Below are positions 34,693 through 44,376 of a stretch of DNA of 64,000 nucleotides, piece after piece; position 1 is the stretch's first letter; the number at the start of each line of letters is the position of its first letter. Source of the DNA: an uncultured Flavobacteriaceae bacterium (GTDB taxonomy: Bacteria; Bacteroidota; Bacteroidia; Flavobacteriales; Flavobacteriaceae); contig CAJQLD010000006.1 of NCBI GenBank assembly GCA_905479095.1, forward strand, positions 19,320 through 83,319, written 5' to 3'. The translations under genes were made by a program, and so were the position numbers. The notes under the pieces are model-generated. The model made no database searches. It was not told where the DNA came from and worked only from the letters and a program-made list of their open reading frames with translations.

Positions 34693-35364
34693 ATGATCGA
34701 AGATATTCAAGCTGCGATTCCTCTTGGCTTTTTTTTAGCTTTTATGATTGGCCCTGTTTTTTTTGTACTCATTGAAACAAGTATCACAAAAGGAATTAGA
34801 GCTGCCATTGCTTTTGATGCGGGCGTTATTATTGCAGATATTATTTTCATTTCAGTGGCATATTTTAGTAGCTTTCAACTATTAGAAAATTTAAGTAATC
34901 AACCAGGTTTGTATGTCTTTGGTGGAACCATCTTAGCGATCTACGGGTTAATCATTTTTATTAAAAAGCCCAACCTAAAAGAAATTAAAAATCAATTTAA
35001 TAATTCATTTAAAGCTAATTATATAGAGCTATTCATTAAAGGGTTTTTATTAAACTTTATAAATATTGGTGTTTTACTATTTTGGTTAGGAGTGGTCATT
35101 GTTACAGGTCCAAATTTTGAGAACGACATCAATCGTTTTATGGTATTTTTTGGAACATTAATGCTAGCTTATTTTATAACAGATTTGATTAAAATTGTGT
35201 TGGCAAAACAATTAAAGAAAAAATTAACCCCTGGAATCATTATAAAAACAAAGAAAATTCTTGGGGCACTTTTAATAATTTGTGGATTAACACTCATAAC
35301 CAAAGGATTTTTACCAAAAGACAAATTAAACCCACAAACGATTATTGAAGATATAAGAGAATAA
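34693..35364 (+). CDS. LysE family translocator
   Basis: A 223-residue inner-membrane protein with about six hydrophobic helices. The N-terminal IPLGFFLAFMIGPVFFVLIETSITKG is the LysE/RhtB signature. Members export amino acids or related small molecules; the substrate here cannot be assigned. It ends just before a hairpin terminator shared with the convergent tRNA-Cys. Confidence 0.87.
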   Translation: MIEDIQAAIPLGFFLAFMIGPVFFVLIETSITKGIRAAIAFDAGVIIADIIFISVAYFSSFQLLENLSNQPGLYVFGGTILAIYGLIIFIKKPNLKEIKNQFNNSFKANYIELFIKGFLLNFINIGVLLFWLGVVIVTGPNFENDINRFMVFFGTLMLAYFITDLIKIVLAKQLKKKLTPGIIIKTKKILGALLIICGLTLITKGFLPKDKLNPQTIIEDIRE

Positions 35365-35366
35365 AA

Positions 35367-35392
35367 AAACCACATCAGTGATGATGTGGTTT
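35367..35392 (-). terminator. Intrinsic terminator between the LysE gene and tRNA-Cys
   Basis: AAACCACATCA (35367-35377) pairs perfectly with TGATGTGGTTT (35382-35392) around a 4-nt loop. Read on the minus strand the stem is followed by a run of T, so it best serves tRNA-Cys; it can also act on the plus strand. Confidence 0.8.
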
Positions 35393-35402
35393 AAGTAAGT
35401 TG

Positions 35403-35473
35403 AGGCGTCTAGCGGATTCGAACCGCTGTAGAAGGTTTTGCAGACCTCTGCCTAGCCACTCGGCCAAGACGCC
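35403..35473 (-). tRNA. tRNA-Cys (GCA)
   Basis: The minus strand folds into a 71-nt cloverleaf. Acceptor arms GGCGTCT and AGACGCC pair, followed by discriminator U, as expected for tRNA-Cys. The anticodon loop CTGCAAA gives anticodon GCA. The T arm carries GGTTCGAATCC. CCA is not encoded. It is isolated from other tRNAs. Confidence 0.96.
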
Positions 35474-35570
35474 AAAAACGAACGCAAATTTAAGCAAATT
35501 TAAACATTACACAAGATAAAAGAAATATATCAGTAAAAACAAGATAACCTTTACAAAAGAAAAAATAAAG

Positions 35571-36464
35571 TTGCACGCCATTACAACCATACATTTTATT
35601 GTGAATCCTATTTCTGGAAAAGGAAAAAACAGCCTAGACCCAGCAATGGTCTTAAGGGTTTTTAATCCAAAGACGTTCAAAGTAGAAATTACAGAAACTC
35701 TTAAGCCATCCCACGCCATTGAGCTTTCTTTAGAATCGATTAAAAAAGGAGTTGATATTATTGTCGCCTGTGGAGGCGACGGCACGATAAACGAAGTTGC
35801 GGGATGTTTAATTGGTACCAGAGTTAAACTTGGTATTATCAAATTTGGATCAGGAAACGGTTTAGCAACCACCCTTAATATACCCAAAAATAGTGAAGAC
35901 GCCTTAAGGGTGATTAAACAAGGCATCACTACCAAAATTGATGCAGGCGAAATAAACAATCATTATTTTTTCAGCAACTCTGGCATTGGTTTCGACGCCA
36001 ACGTTATAAATAATTATTCAAACACAAAAAAAAGACAGTTAGCCTCCTATTTGAAAGCATCGCTTTCCACGTTTTTTTCTAAACCACCTCCGCTTTCAAT
36101 TGAAATAGCGATTAACTCTGAACTTTTTTCGTTAAAACCCTTTATGGTATTTGTTTCAAATTCTAATGAGATGGGGTATGACATCTCTCTAACTCCAAAA
36201 GCATCTATTCAAGATGGCATGCTTGACGTTATTATTGTGGAGACCCTTAATAAATTAGAAATTATTTATTTTGCTTTTTTACTACTGATAAAAAAACCGC
36301 AAAAATTTAAAAAAGCACACTATTTCTTAACTAAAAACATAGAAATAACCAATCTTCTAAGTGGAGGAGTTTTAACCCAAATCGATGGGGAATCAAGGCA
36401 AATTGATTCCAACACACTTAAGATCAGTATTAAAAAAGCCGCACTTTCAGTTATTATTCCCTAA
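35571..36464 (+). CDS. Diacylglycerol/lipid kinase family protein
   Basis: A 297-residue cytosolic enzyme of the DAGK catalytic family. Visible motifs are FIVNPISGKGKN near the N-terminus, the nucleotide-binding ACGGDGTINEVAG, and GSGNGLATTL. The start is TTG at 35571; no ATG is available at the family-typical position. It phosphorylates a lipid such as diacylglycerol or a sphingoid base, but the exact substrate is unknown. It is convergent with folB, with a 2-bp gap. Confidence 0.88.
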   Translation: MHAITTIHFIVNPISGKGKNSLDPAMVLRVFNPKTFKVEITETLKPSHAIELSLESIKKGVDIIVACGGDGTINEVAGCLIGTRVKLGIIKFGSGNGLATTLNIPKNSEDALRVIKQGITTKIDAGEINNHYFFSNSGIGFDANVINNYSNTKKRQLASYLKASLSTFFSKPPPLSIEIAINSELFSLKPFMVFVSNSNEMGYDISLTPKASIQDGMLDVIIVETLNKLEIIYFAFLLLIKKPQKFKKAHYFLTKNIEITNLLSGGVLTQIDGESRQIDSNTLKISIKKAALSVIIP

Positions 36465-36466
36465 AG

Positions 36467-36826
36467 TTAATCCCGGTTTTCACTCAACACAATCGTTACT
36501 TTTTCGACATCTCCCCCTAATGGTGGGTTGATTTTTGAAACCGAAACAGTCGTGGCGGTTACCGTGGGGCATTTATCAAAGATTTGGTGGATGATTCGTT
36601 TTGCAACCGCCTCCAACAGCTTCGCTGGAACGCTCATCTCTTCAACGACAATCGCATTTAATGTTACATAGTCAACCGTGTCGTTTAAAGCGTCTGTCAC
36701 AGACGATTTTTCTAAATCAGCATTAACACTTACATCTACCCTGTAGTCACTCCCAATCGTTGTTTCCTCGCTCATACACCCATGATACGCATACACTCGA
36801 ATGTTTTCAACCTTAATTACTCCCAT
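36467..36826 (-). CDS. folB: Dihydroneopterin aldolase
   Basis: A 119-residue tunnel-fold enzyme of folate synthesis that converts dihydroneopterin to hydroxymethyl-dihydropterin and glycolaldehyde. The features are VENIRVYAYHGCMSEE at the N-terminus, a conserved Glu in LLEAVAKRI, and the KINPPLGGDVEKVTI segment with the catalytic Lys. Length is normal. It is divergent from glnS. Confidence 0.94.
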   Translation of the reverse strand: MGVIKVENIRVYAYHGCMSEETTIGSDYRVDVSVNADLEKSSVTDALNDTVDYVTLNAIVVEEMSVPAKLLEAVAKRIIHQIFDKCPTVTATTVSVSKINPPLGGDVEKVTIVLSENRD

Positions 36827-36895
36827 TTTATAGTTTTTTATTTTGATAAAAATAATAATTATACCGAAGATATATCTATAAACTTTTTATTTGAT

Positions 36896-36903
36896 TAATT
36901 TTG
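36896..36903 (+). promoter_or_regulatory. -7 box for glnS
   Basis: TAATTTTG matches TAnnTTTG, 31 nt before the glnS ATG. No clear -33 TTG. Confidence 0.4.
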
Positions 36904-36934
36904 CTGCGTATTTATTCAAGAAATACATAGCATT

Positions 36935-38965
36935 ATGTCAGACACCCACAAACCGCTCAACTTTTTAGAGCAAATAGTAGAAGAAGATTTAAAGAACGGC
37001 TTGCCACAAAACAAACTACGCTTTCGATTTCCCCCAGAACCGAATGGCTACCTCCATATTGGTCATACAAAAGCGATTGGTATTAGTTTTGGTTTAGGTG
37101 AAACCTATAACGCACCAGTTAATTTGCGTTTTGATGATACGAACCCCACGAAGGAAGATCAGGAATATGTAGATGCAATCAAAGAAGACATCACTTGGTT
37201 AGGGTATCAATGGGACAAAGAGTTATACTCCTCGGACTATTTTGAGCAATTACACGTTTGGGCATTAGAAATGATAAAAGATGGCAAAGCCTATGTAGAC
37301 TCTCAATCTAGTGAAGCCATGGCTGTTCAAAAAGGAACGCCGACGCAACCAGGGGTAGATGGGCCATTTAGAAACCGCTCTGTAGAAGAAAATCTAGCCC
37401 TTTTCAATCAAATGAAAAACGGAGAATTCAAGGCAGGTACACATGTTTTAAGAGCTAAAATAGACATGAAGCATGTGAATATGTTGATGCGCGACCCGTT
37501 AATGTATCGCATCTTACATGCGGATCACCACCGAACCGGATCGACCTGGTGTATTTATCCCATGTATGACTGGACTCATGGCGAGAGTGATTATTTAGAA
37601 CAGGTTTCACACTCCCTCTGTTCCTTAGAGTTTAAGCCTCACAGAGATTTATACGATTGGTTTAAAACAATGGTTTCTAATTATACGAAAGAATCCCTCC
37701 CTATAATTCCAAAACAACGCGAATTTGCACGATTAAACTTAAGCTATACGATTATGAGTAAGCGAAAGTTATTAAAATTGGTTGAGGACAACATTGTGAG
37801 CGGTTGGGACGACCCTCGAATGCCAACAATCTCTGGACTTAGACGTCGAGGTTACACCCCCACTTCCATTCGTAAGTTCATAGATACCGTCGGGGTTGCA
37901 AAGCGCGATAACATAATAGACGTCTCTCTTTTAGAGTTTTGTGTTCGAGAAGATCTCAACAAAAAAGCCGCTCGGATTATGGCTGTTTTAGATCCTGTAA
38001 AACTTGTGATTAAAAACTATCCCAAAGAAAAAGAGGAGTGGTTAGAGGCTGAAAACAACCCAGAAGATGAAACGAGTGGTTCGAGAACGGTTCCGTTTTC
38101 TAAAGATCTTTATATAGAACGCGATGATTTTAAAGAAGACGCTAATAGTAAGTATTTTAGACTCTCACTTGGGAAAGAAGTACGACTCAAAAATGCTTTT
38201 ATTATCAAAGCAGAAAGTGTCGTAAAAGATGCTAGTGGGAAAATTTTAGAAATTCACTGTAGTTATGACCCAAAAAGTTTAAGCGGCAGCGGAACCCCCG
38301 AAAGCCTTCGAAAAGTAAAAGGAACTTTGCATTGGGTTTCTATAGCGCACGCCATTGAAGCAGAAGTTAGAGAATATGACCGTTTGTTTGTACACGCAGA
38401 ACCAGACAATCAAACAGAAAACTTTTTGACATTTGTAAATCCAAAATCATTAAACGTTAGAAAAGCGTTCATTGAGCCACACATTAAAAATGCAAGTATT
38501 GGTGAACAATTTCAATTTCAACGCATCGGATATTTCAATCTAGATAAAGACACAAGTGAACACAACTTAGTGTTCAATAAAACAGTTGGATTACGAGATA
38601 CTTGGGTAAAACAAGCTCCTAAACAAACGCCTAACCAATCTAAACCAAATCCAACACAACAATCACAAAGAAAACCGATTGACGTTATTAAACAACTTGG
38701 AAAAAAATACACGAACCTTCCTGAAGAAAAGCAGCTCAAAGTCAAAACGGAGATTCAAGCTTTAGCCAAAGACGTCTCTTATGAAGATTTAGAACCGTTA
38801 TTTAATACCGCCGCCAAAAAAGTGGGGACACGCATCGCTACCGTCATCACCCTAAATGAACTATTAAAAAACGGGTTAAAACGCACCGAACAGATCGACA
38901 TTTTTGTAGCAACGGCTAAATCGGATGATCATCCCTTGTTAAACGAGGAAGCGAGCCGTATTTAA
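36935..38965 (+). CDS. glnS: Glutamine--tRNA ligase with C-terminal extension
   Basis: A 676-residue class I synthetase, over 100 residues longer than the E. coli enzyme. HIGH is in FPPEPNGYLHIGHTKAIG (32-49) and KMSKS is IMSKRKL (near 274). Residues 1-555 cover the catalytic and two beta-barrel anticodon domains, ending GLRDTWVKQ. A Gln/Pro/Asn-rich linker (about 558-583) leads to a helical domain (about 584-676; DVIKQLGKKYTNLPEEKQ onward). Some bacterial GlnRS carry a YqeY-like C-terminal tRNA-binding appendage, which this resembles in position. Confidence 0.96.
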   Translation: MSDTHKPLNFLEQIVEEDLKNGLPQNKLRFRFPPEPNGYLHIGHTKAIGISFGLGETYNAPVNLRFDDTNPTKEDQEYVDAIKEDITWLGYQWDKELYSSDYFEQLHVWALEMIKDGKAYVDSQSSEAMAVQKGTPTQPGVDGPFRNRSVEENLALFNQMKNGEFKAGTHVLRAKIDMKHVNMLMRDPLMYRILHADHHRTGSTWCIYPMYDWTHGESDYLEQVSHSLCSLEFKPHRDLYDWFKTMVSNYTKESLPIIPKQREFARLNLSYTIMSKRKLLKLVEDNIVSGWDDPRMPTISGLRRRGYTPTSIRKFIDTVGVAKRDNIIDVSLLEFCVREDLNKKAARIMAVLDPVKLVIKNYPKEKEEWLEAENNPEDETSGSRTVPFSKDLYIERDDFKEDANSKYFRLSLGKEVRLKNAFIIKAESVVKDASGKILEIHCSYDPKSLSGSGTPESLRKVKGTLHWVSIAHAIEAEVREYDRLFVHAEPDNQTENFLTFVNPKSLNVRKAFIEPHIKNASIGEQFQFQRIGYFNLDKDTSEHNLVFNKTVGLRDTWVKQAPKQTPNQSKPNPTQQSQRKPIDVIKQLGKKYTNLPEEKQLKVKTEIQALAKDVSYEDLEPLFNTAAKKVGTRIATVITLNELLKNGLKRTEQIDIFVATAKSDDHPLLNEEASRI

Positions 38966-38966
38966 G

Positions 38967-39890
38967 TTATTTTTTTAATTTTTTAGGACCGTTTTTCATC
39001 GCCTCTCCAATCTGATTACTTGCGGTAAAACTAGCCACCATGTCGTTTAGCATTGTACTGCCTGCCTGCGGTGAATTAGGCAATAGAATAAGATTACTAT
39101 TTGTTTCTTGCCCAATAGATTGAAGGGTATCGTAGTGTTGTGTCACTACAATTAATGCCGAAGCTTCTTGAGAGTTAATCCCCACCTTATTTAGCACTTC
39201 TACAGACTCCTCAAGGCCACGAGCAATTTCACGACGTTGATCGGCAATACCTTGCCCTTGCAGGCGTTTACTTTCTGCTTCAGCCTTCGCTTTTTCTACA
39301 ATCAGAATTCGCGCAGCATCTCCCTCAAATTGTGCCGCAATTTTTTCACGTTCAGAGGCATTAATTCGGTTCATCGCCTCTTTAACTTGTGAGTCTGGAT
39401 CTATATCTGTCACCAAGGTTTTTATGATGTCATATCCATAATCCATCATGGCCTGGTTTAACTCCGACTTGACAGCAATAGCAATATCATCTTTTTTAAC
39501 AAAAACATCATCAAGCTTCATCTTTGGTACTTCAGCTCGTACCACATCAAACACATATGAGGTGATCTGATCGTGTGCATAGTCTAATTTATAAAAGGCA
39601 TCATAAACCTTGTCTTTAATCACCTTAAACTGAACAGATACTTTTAAACGAACAAAAACATCATCCAGTGTTTTGGTTTCAATTAAGACATCTAACTGTT
39701 GGATTTTTAAACTTAAACGACCCGAAATACGATCGACTAAAGGAATTTTGAAATGAAGCCCAGACTGACGAATGCTTTGAAATTTCCCAAAACGCTCAAT
39801 AATAGCGGCGGTTTGTTGCTTGACTGTAAAAAGTGCAGCAAAAATAATAATCAATCCAAAAATAATAAAGAGTATTAAAAAAAATGACAT
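38967..39890 (-). CDS. SPFH/Band 7 family protein (stomatin/QmcA-like)
   Basis: A 307-residue membrane-anchored protein. One N-terminal helix (LFIIFGLIIIFAALF) is followed by the SPFH domain (QTAAIIERFGKFQSIRQSGLHFKIPLVDRI) and a long Ala/Glu-rich coiled coil (about 185-240; ASEREKIAAQFEGDAARILIV). Such proteins form multimeric cages in membrane microdomains and often regulate FtsH-type proteolysis. No NfeD partner is next to it, unlike many bacterial slipins. It is convergent with glnS. Confidence 0.92.
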   Translation of the reverse strand: MSFFLILFIIFGLIIIFAALFTVKQQTAAIIERFGKFQSIRQSGLHFKIPLVDRISGRLSLKIQQLDVLIETKTLDDVFVRLKVSVQFKVIKDKVYDAFYKLDYAHDQITSYVFDVVRAEVPKMKLDDVFVKKDDIAIAVKSELNQAMMDYGYDIIKTLVTDIDPDSQVKEAMNRINASEREKIAAQFEGDAARILIVEKAKAEAESKRLQGQGIADQRREIARGLEESVEVLNKVGINSQEASALIVVTQHYDTLQSIGQETNSNLILLPNSPQAGSTMLNDMVASFTASNQIGEAMKNGPKKLKK

Positions 39891-39974
39891 AGTAATAAGA
39901 TTTAAATTAGAGTTAGATATTTGTAATTTAGTATTTTATATTGAAAAAACGAAACGAACCAGAGAAAAAAAACA

Positions 39975-40886
39975 TTAACGGCTTAGTTCTAACGAAACCA
40001 CAGAATTTTCTTTCAGCGCATTCGCATTTGTAAAACGAATAACCGTTCCGTTGAGGTCTGCTTCAATCAAATAAAAAGCTCCCTTATAGAAATTATGCTT
40101 GATAACCGCTTTGAGCAAACCGTCTTCTATTAAATTAATTTCATGCGCATAATAGTAGTGACCATCAATAACGCTGTATTCACTAAAAAAGGCAGCGACA
40201 AGCGAATGCCTCGGATTTAAGTAGATATCCCTAGGGGTATCCGTGACCAAAACAGTCCCGTTGTGTAGTACCATCATTTGGTCCGCAAAAGACAGAACAT
40301 CATCTTTGTCATGAGTTGCCAACACACAGGCGATGTTATTTGTTTTTAAATACGCAAATAAATTACGTCTCAAAGATTGTTTTTTGAAGTTATCGATATG
40401 GCTAAAAGGTTCATCCAGAAGAATTATTTCAGGACGTCTTGCAATTGCTCGCGCCAAGGCCACACGTTGCTTTTGACCCCCGCTTAAGAATTGTATTTTA
40501 GTGTTTTCAAAGCCTTCTAATTCCACAACCTCAATGAGCTCTTTAACGCGTGCTTTTTTTTTGTCGGGATAAAAATTAGAGAGATGATCTCCAATGTTTT
40601 CGGAAACACTGGTATAGGGCATCAAATCAAATTCTTGCGCCACATATTTCATAAAATCATGACCCACTACAAGTTTGTTTTTTGGCCCTAAAATAGGCTG
40701 ATCTTTCCAGGATATTGATCCGTTATCAACATCCATTTGTCCAAAAATTAGTTTTAGAAGTGTACTTTTTCCAGAACCACTTTCTCCAACAATCGCCAAA
40801 CAATCGCCACTTTTAACGACCGCAGAAACCGCCCTTAATACGGAGCGTTCATTGTAATTAAAAGAAACATTTTTTATTAAAAGCAT
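39975..40886 (-). CDS. ABC transporter ATP-binding protein
   Basis: A 303-residue ATPase. Walker A is GESGSGKST (34-42), the signature is LSGGQKQRVALARA and Walker B ILLDEPFSHID; the H-loop is ATHDKDD. The C-terminal 90 residues resemble the TOBE-like regulatory extension of importer ATPases (KHNFYKGAFYLIEADLNG). No permease or binding protein is adjacent, so the partner and substrate are unknown. It ends in the gap after the SPFH gene and starts 7 bp from the asd stop. Confidence 0.9.
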   Translation of the reverse strand: MLLIKNVSFNYNERSVLRAVSAVVKSGDCLAIVGESGSGKSTLLKLIFGQMDVDNGSISWKDQPILGPKNKLVVGHDFMKYVAQEFDLMPYTSVSENIGDHLSNFYPDKKKARVKELIEVVELEGFENTKIQFLSGGQKQRVALARAIARRPEIILLDEPFSHIDNFKKQSLRRNLFAYLKTNNIACVLATHDKDDVLSFADQMMVLHNGTVLVTDTPRDIYLNPRHSLVAAFFSEYSVIDGHYYYAHEINLIEDGLLKAVIKHNFYKGAFYLIEADLNGTVIRFTNANALKENSVVSLELSR

Positions 40887-40893
40887 CTATTGA

Positions 40894-41880
40894 CTACAAA
40901 ATATTTGCAACCAGATATTCTGCAATTTGAATTGCATTGGTAGCCGCCCCTTTACGTAAGTTGTCAGAAACAATCCACATATTTAAAGTATTTGGTTGGG
41001 TTTCATCTCTTCGAATACGACCTACAAAAACATCATCTTTTCCATGCGCATAAATTGGCATTGGATAGGTGTTTGTATCGGTGTTGTCTTGGACGGTGAC
41101 TCCATCAAATTGACTTAATATAGTGCGGACTTCAGCGAGATCAAAATCGTTTTCAAATTGCACATTTACAGATTCAGAATGACCACCTGCAGTTGGAATT
41201 CTAACGGCAGTCGCGGTAATTGAAAATGAACGATCATTTAATATTTTTTGTGGCTCTCTTGCTAATTTCATTTCTTCTTTAGTGTACCCGTTTTCAAGGA
41301 ACACATCACAATGCGGTAAGGCATTTCGGCCTATTGGGTAAGGGTAGGCCATTTCGCCTTTAACCCCATTAATTTCGTTTTCTAATTGTTGAACTGCTTT
41401 GACACCGGTTCCAGAAACAGATTGATACGTTGAAATAACCACACGTTTCATTTTATATTTCTCGTGTAATGGCGATAGCGCCATGACTAATTGAATTGTG
41501 GAGCAGTTTGGATTGGCGATAATTTTATCATCAACCGTCAGTTCAGAAGCATTAATTTCAGGAACGACTAGTTTTTTTGTGGGATCCATTCGCCAAGCAG
41601 AAGAATTGTCAATTACAATCGTTCCAGCATCCGCAAATTTTGGAGCCCACTCAAGAGAGGTGTCTCCACCAGCAGAAAAAATAGCAATATCAGCTTTCAT
41701 TTCGACCGCTGTGGCCAGGCCAACAATGGTATAATCAACCCCTTTATACGCCACTTTTTTACCCACACTTCGTTCTGAAGCGACAGGAATAAGTTCTGTG
41801 ATTGGAAATTGACGCTCTTCGAGTAACTTTAACATGACGGTCCCAACCATTCCGGTAGCACCTACAACTGCAATTTTCAT
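40894..41880 (-). CDS. asd: Aspartate-semialdehyde dehydrogenase
   Basis: A protein of about 328 residues that reduces aspartyl phosphate in the lysine/threonine/methionine/DAP pathway. I chose ATG at 41880 (MKIAVVGATGMVG), which puts the NADP fold at the N-terminus; ATG codons at 41889 and 41931 are alternatives. The catalytic Cys lies in IIANPNCSTIQ. STYQSVSGTGVKAV and RIPTAGGHSESV are further family motifs. A hairpin terminator separates it from mscL upstream. Confidence 0.96.
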   Translation of the reverse strand: MKIAVVGATGMVGTVMLKLLEERQFPITELIPVASERSVGKKVAYKGVDYTIVGLATAVEMKADIAIFSAGGDTSLEWAPKFADAGTIVIDNSSAWRMDPTKKLVVPEINASELTVDDKIIANPNCSTIQLVMALSPLHEKYKMKRVVISTYQSVSGTGVKAVQQLENEINGVKGEMAYPYPIGRNALPHCDVFLENGYTKEEMKLAREPQKILNDRSFSITATAVRIPTAGGHSESVNVQFENDFDLAEVRTILSQFDGVTVQDNTDTNTYPMPIYAHGKDDVFVGRIRRDETQPNTLNMWIVSDNLRKGAATNAIQIAEYLVANIL

Positions 41881-41947
41881 TTTTTTCATCTTTAATTCAG
41901 TCTGTAAAATTAATAAATAAACTGAAAACAACCTCTGTAAAACAAAA

Positions 41948-41973
41948 AAAGACGAACCTCTTGGTTCGTCTTT
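41948..41973 (-). terminator. Intrinsic terminator after mscL
   Basis: AAAGACGAACC (41948-41958) pairs with GGTTCGTCTTT (41963-41973), loop of 4 nt. On the minus strand the stem leads into a T-run, ending mscL transcription ahead of asd. Confidence 0.82.
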
Positions 41974-41993
41974 ATGAATCTCACTAAAAAAGG

Positions 41994-42395
41994 CTATTTT
42001 TTTAGCAAATCCCTAATGTCTGATAATAGCTCGTTGTCTGACGGACCAGTAGGGGCTGCTACGACAACTTCTTCTTCTTTTTTAAATTTGTTAACCCCTT
42101 TTACAAGAAGGAACATAAAGAAAGCAACAATAATAAAGTCAATTGTGTGAGTTAAAAACTGCCCCCACATCAACGCGGACTCCCCTTCTAAAACACCTTG
42201 AGCATTTAAACTGCCTTCAGATAAAATGTATTTTAAATTTTTTAGATCCGTTTTAAATACTAATCCAACAAGTGGCGAAATAATTCCTCCTGTAAAGCTA
42301 GTAACGACTTCTTTGAAAGCTGCGCCCATCACAAAGCCAACTGCAATATCGATGAGGCTGCCTTTCATGGCAAATTCTTTAAATTCTTTGAACAT
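41994..42395 (-). CDS. mscL: Large-conductance mechanosensitive channel
   Basis: A 133-residue homopentameric channel that opens under membrane tension to release solutes. The N-terminus FKEFKEFAMKGSLIDIAVGFVMGAAFKEVV is the MscL signature, covering the amphipathic helix and the pore-lining TM1. TM2 lies about 80-100 and a basic/acidic cytoplasmic helix with KFKKEEE follows. Length is normal. It is flanked on its downstream side by a strong terminator. Confidence 0.96.
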   Translation of the reverse strand: MFKEFKEFAMKGSLIDIAVGFVMGAAFKEVVTSFTGGIISPLVGLVFKTDLKNLKYILSEGSLNAQGVLEGESALMWGQFLTHTIDFIIVAFFMFLLVKGVNKFKKEEEVVVAAPTGPSDNELLSDIRDLLKK

Positions 42396-42474
42396 AATTA
42401 AGTAGGTTTTGAGTTAATATTTCCCACTAAATTAATAAAAAAAAAGTTGTAAAAGGTTTTTTTTCGAGTTTTAA

Positions 42475-43584
42475 CTAAGTTGTCACGATCTTACGTTTTA
42501 CTCGTTGTGAGATTCCTGTGATGAGTTCGTAAGAAATTGTACTGGCATTGGTGGCGGCTTTTTCTGCAGAATGGCTCGCATCAAAAAACACGACTTCATC
42601 CCCCTCTTTACAATCGATATTAGTGACGTCGACCATAATCATATCCATACATACATTTCCTACAATAGGTGCTTTTTTTCCGTGAATCATTACAAACCCA
42701 ACGCCATTACCAAAGTGGCGACCAATTCCGTCAGCATGACCAATTGGAAGCGTAGCAGTTTCAATATCAGAGATACTTTTAAAAGCCCGATTATATCCAA
42801 CACTTGCGCCTTTTTTTATTTGGTGAATTTGCGAAATAATAGATTTTAAACAAGCGACAGGAATCAAGTTTTTAGTTTCTTTTTCAGAGTTTCCAAACCC
42901 ATATAAACCAATTCCACATCGTACCATATCAAAATGAGCTTCAGGATAATTTAGCACTCCCGAAGTATTGCACAAGTGTTTGATAATGGGATAGCCCAAG
43001 CCATTAATAAAGGTCTCGGTAAGCGATTTATAGAGATTAATTTGAGCAAATGTAAATTCTTGTTCTTCAAAATCTTCACTTGCTGCTAAATGCGAAAACA
43101 CAGATTTTACTTTTAAGGACGATGCTTCCTTTAAAGATTCTAGAACCAAATCAAGTTCTTCTGGTTCAAACCCTAAGCGATTCAAGCCGGTATTAAACTT
43201 TATATGAATTGGATAGTTGTTTTGATTTAGATTTTTTGCAATCCCCTCAAATTCCTGTAAAAGTTTTAAGCTGTATATACTTGGCTCCAAACAGTGCTCA
43301 ATTGCTAAGCCTAAATTTTTAACTAAGGGGTGCAGCACTAAAATAGGTTTTGTGACCCCGGCTTTTCGAAGTGCAACTCCTTCGGCGACATAAGCAACAG
43401 CAAAATAGTCCACTCCAAGTTGCTGCAAATAATTAGAAACAACGTCTGCATCACTTCCGTATGCAAAAGCTTTCACGACTGCTAAAAAAAGGGTGTCAGT
43501 ATTTAATTTTGCTTTTAAAACCTCAAAATTGTGTTTTAAAGCAGGGAGATTAATTTCTAAAGTTGTTTCGAACACTTTAGGCAT
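42475..43584 (-). CDS. alr: Alanine racemase
   Basis: A 369-residue PLP enzyme making D-alanine for peptidoglycan. The PLP lysine is K38 in [14 protein letters not shown] (usually VVKANAYGHG). The substrate-binding and phosphate-binding segments are [19 protein letters not shown] and the Tyr-containing ASVGYNRAF. The C-terminal domain carries [14 protein letters not shown]. Its start overlaps the tdk stop by 8 bp, so the two are coupled. Confidence 0.96.
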   Translation of the reverse strand: MPKVFETTLEINLPALKHNFEVLKAKLNTDTLFLAVVKAFAYGSDADVVSNYLQQLGVDYFAVAYVAEGVALRKAGVTKPILVLHPLVKNLGLAIEHCLEPSIYSLKLLQEFEGIAKNLNQNNYPIHIKFNTGLNRLGFEPEELDLVLESLKEASSLKVKSVFSHLAASEDFEEQEFTFAQINLYKSLTETFINGLGYPIIKHLCNTSGVLNYPEAHFDMVRCGIGLYGFGNSEKETKNLIPVACLKSIISQIHQIKKGASVGYNRAFKSISDIETATLPIGHADGIGRHFGNGVGFVMIHGKKAPIVGNVCMDMIMVDVTNIDCKEGDEVVFFDASHSAEKAATNASTISYELITGISQRVKRKIVTT

Positions 43585-44218
43585 TTGATTTCTTTTTATT
43601 GACTTCTATTGGATTAATCACATCCATATCACTCAATTTATCTTTGGTGATGGCCTTATAATAGGCCGATCTACTAAGCGGCTCATACTCGTCGACTTCT
43701 CCTAAAAGCACCAGAGAGTCGTTTTTAGATTTTCGATGACTGTATTGAGCTAAATTTCCTGTATGTGTACACACAGCGTGAACCTTGGTAACGTACTCGG
43801 CGGTTGCCATTAGATTTGGCATGGGCCCAAAAGGATTCCCTTTAAAGTCCATATCAAGTCCTGCGACAATCACTCGAACGCCTTTATTCGCTAGATCATT
43901 ACAAACGTTTACAATTTCATCATCAAAAAACTGTGCCTCATCAATTCCAACAACCTCACATCCATCTGCTAAAAGAGGGATGTTAGAAGCGGACGGAACA
44001 GGGGTTGAGCGAATTTCGTTTGCATCATGTGAAACGACCATTTCGTCATCATACCGAACATCAATAGCAGGTTTAAAAATCTCTACTTTTTGTTTTGCAA
44101 ATTGTGCACGTCTCAACCGTCGAATCAACTCTTCTGTTTTTCCAGAAAACATAGATCCGCAGATCACTTCGATCCAACCAAATTGTTCTTTAGGGTTTAC
44201 TGTATTTTCGAGAAACAT
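43577..44218 (-). CDS. tdk: Thymidine kinase (type II)
   Basis: A 213-residue enzyme phosphorylating thymidine in salvage. Walker A is [10 protein letters not shown] (21-30), the catalytic loop is [15 protein letters not shown], and the lasso region is [19 protein letters not shown]. One CxxC-type zinc pair is altered: HAVCTHTG has Cys followed by Thr-His rather than Cys, as seen in other Bacteroidota TKs. Transcribed with alr. Confidence 0.95.
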   Translation of the reverse strand: MFLENTVNPKEQFGWIEVICGSMFSGKTEELIRRLRRAQFAKQKVEIFKPAIDVRYDDEMVVSHDANEIRSTPVPSASNIPLLADGCEVVGIDEAQFFDDEIVNVCNDLANKGVRVIVAGLDMDFKGNPFGPMPNLMATAEYVTKVHAVCTHTGNLAQYSHRKSKNDSLVLLGEVDEYEPLSRSAYYKAITKDKLSDMDVINPIEVNKKKSNA

Positions 44219-44376
44219 TTTGTAATTTTAACACCAAACGAAATTTATATTCGTTTTTTATAAAGGTCACGTAAATTTATTAAAAATCAAAAGTATAAAT
44301 TTAAAAGTTATAAAAAGACATTATTATAAAGTTTGCAGTCGCCTTAAAATGGATATCAATTAATTAACAACACACA

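Noticed and set aside
43577..44218. Thymidine kinase as defective because a zinc cysteine is missing
   Set aside because: Walker A and catalytic Glu are intact, and the altered zinc segment seems usual in this lineage.
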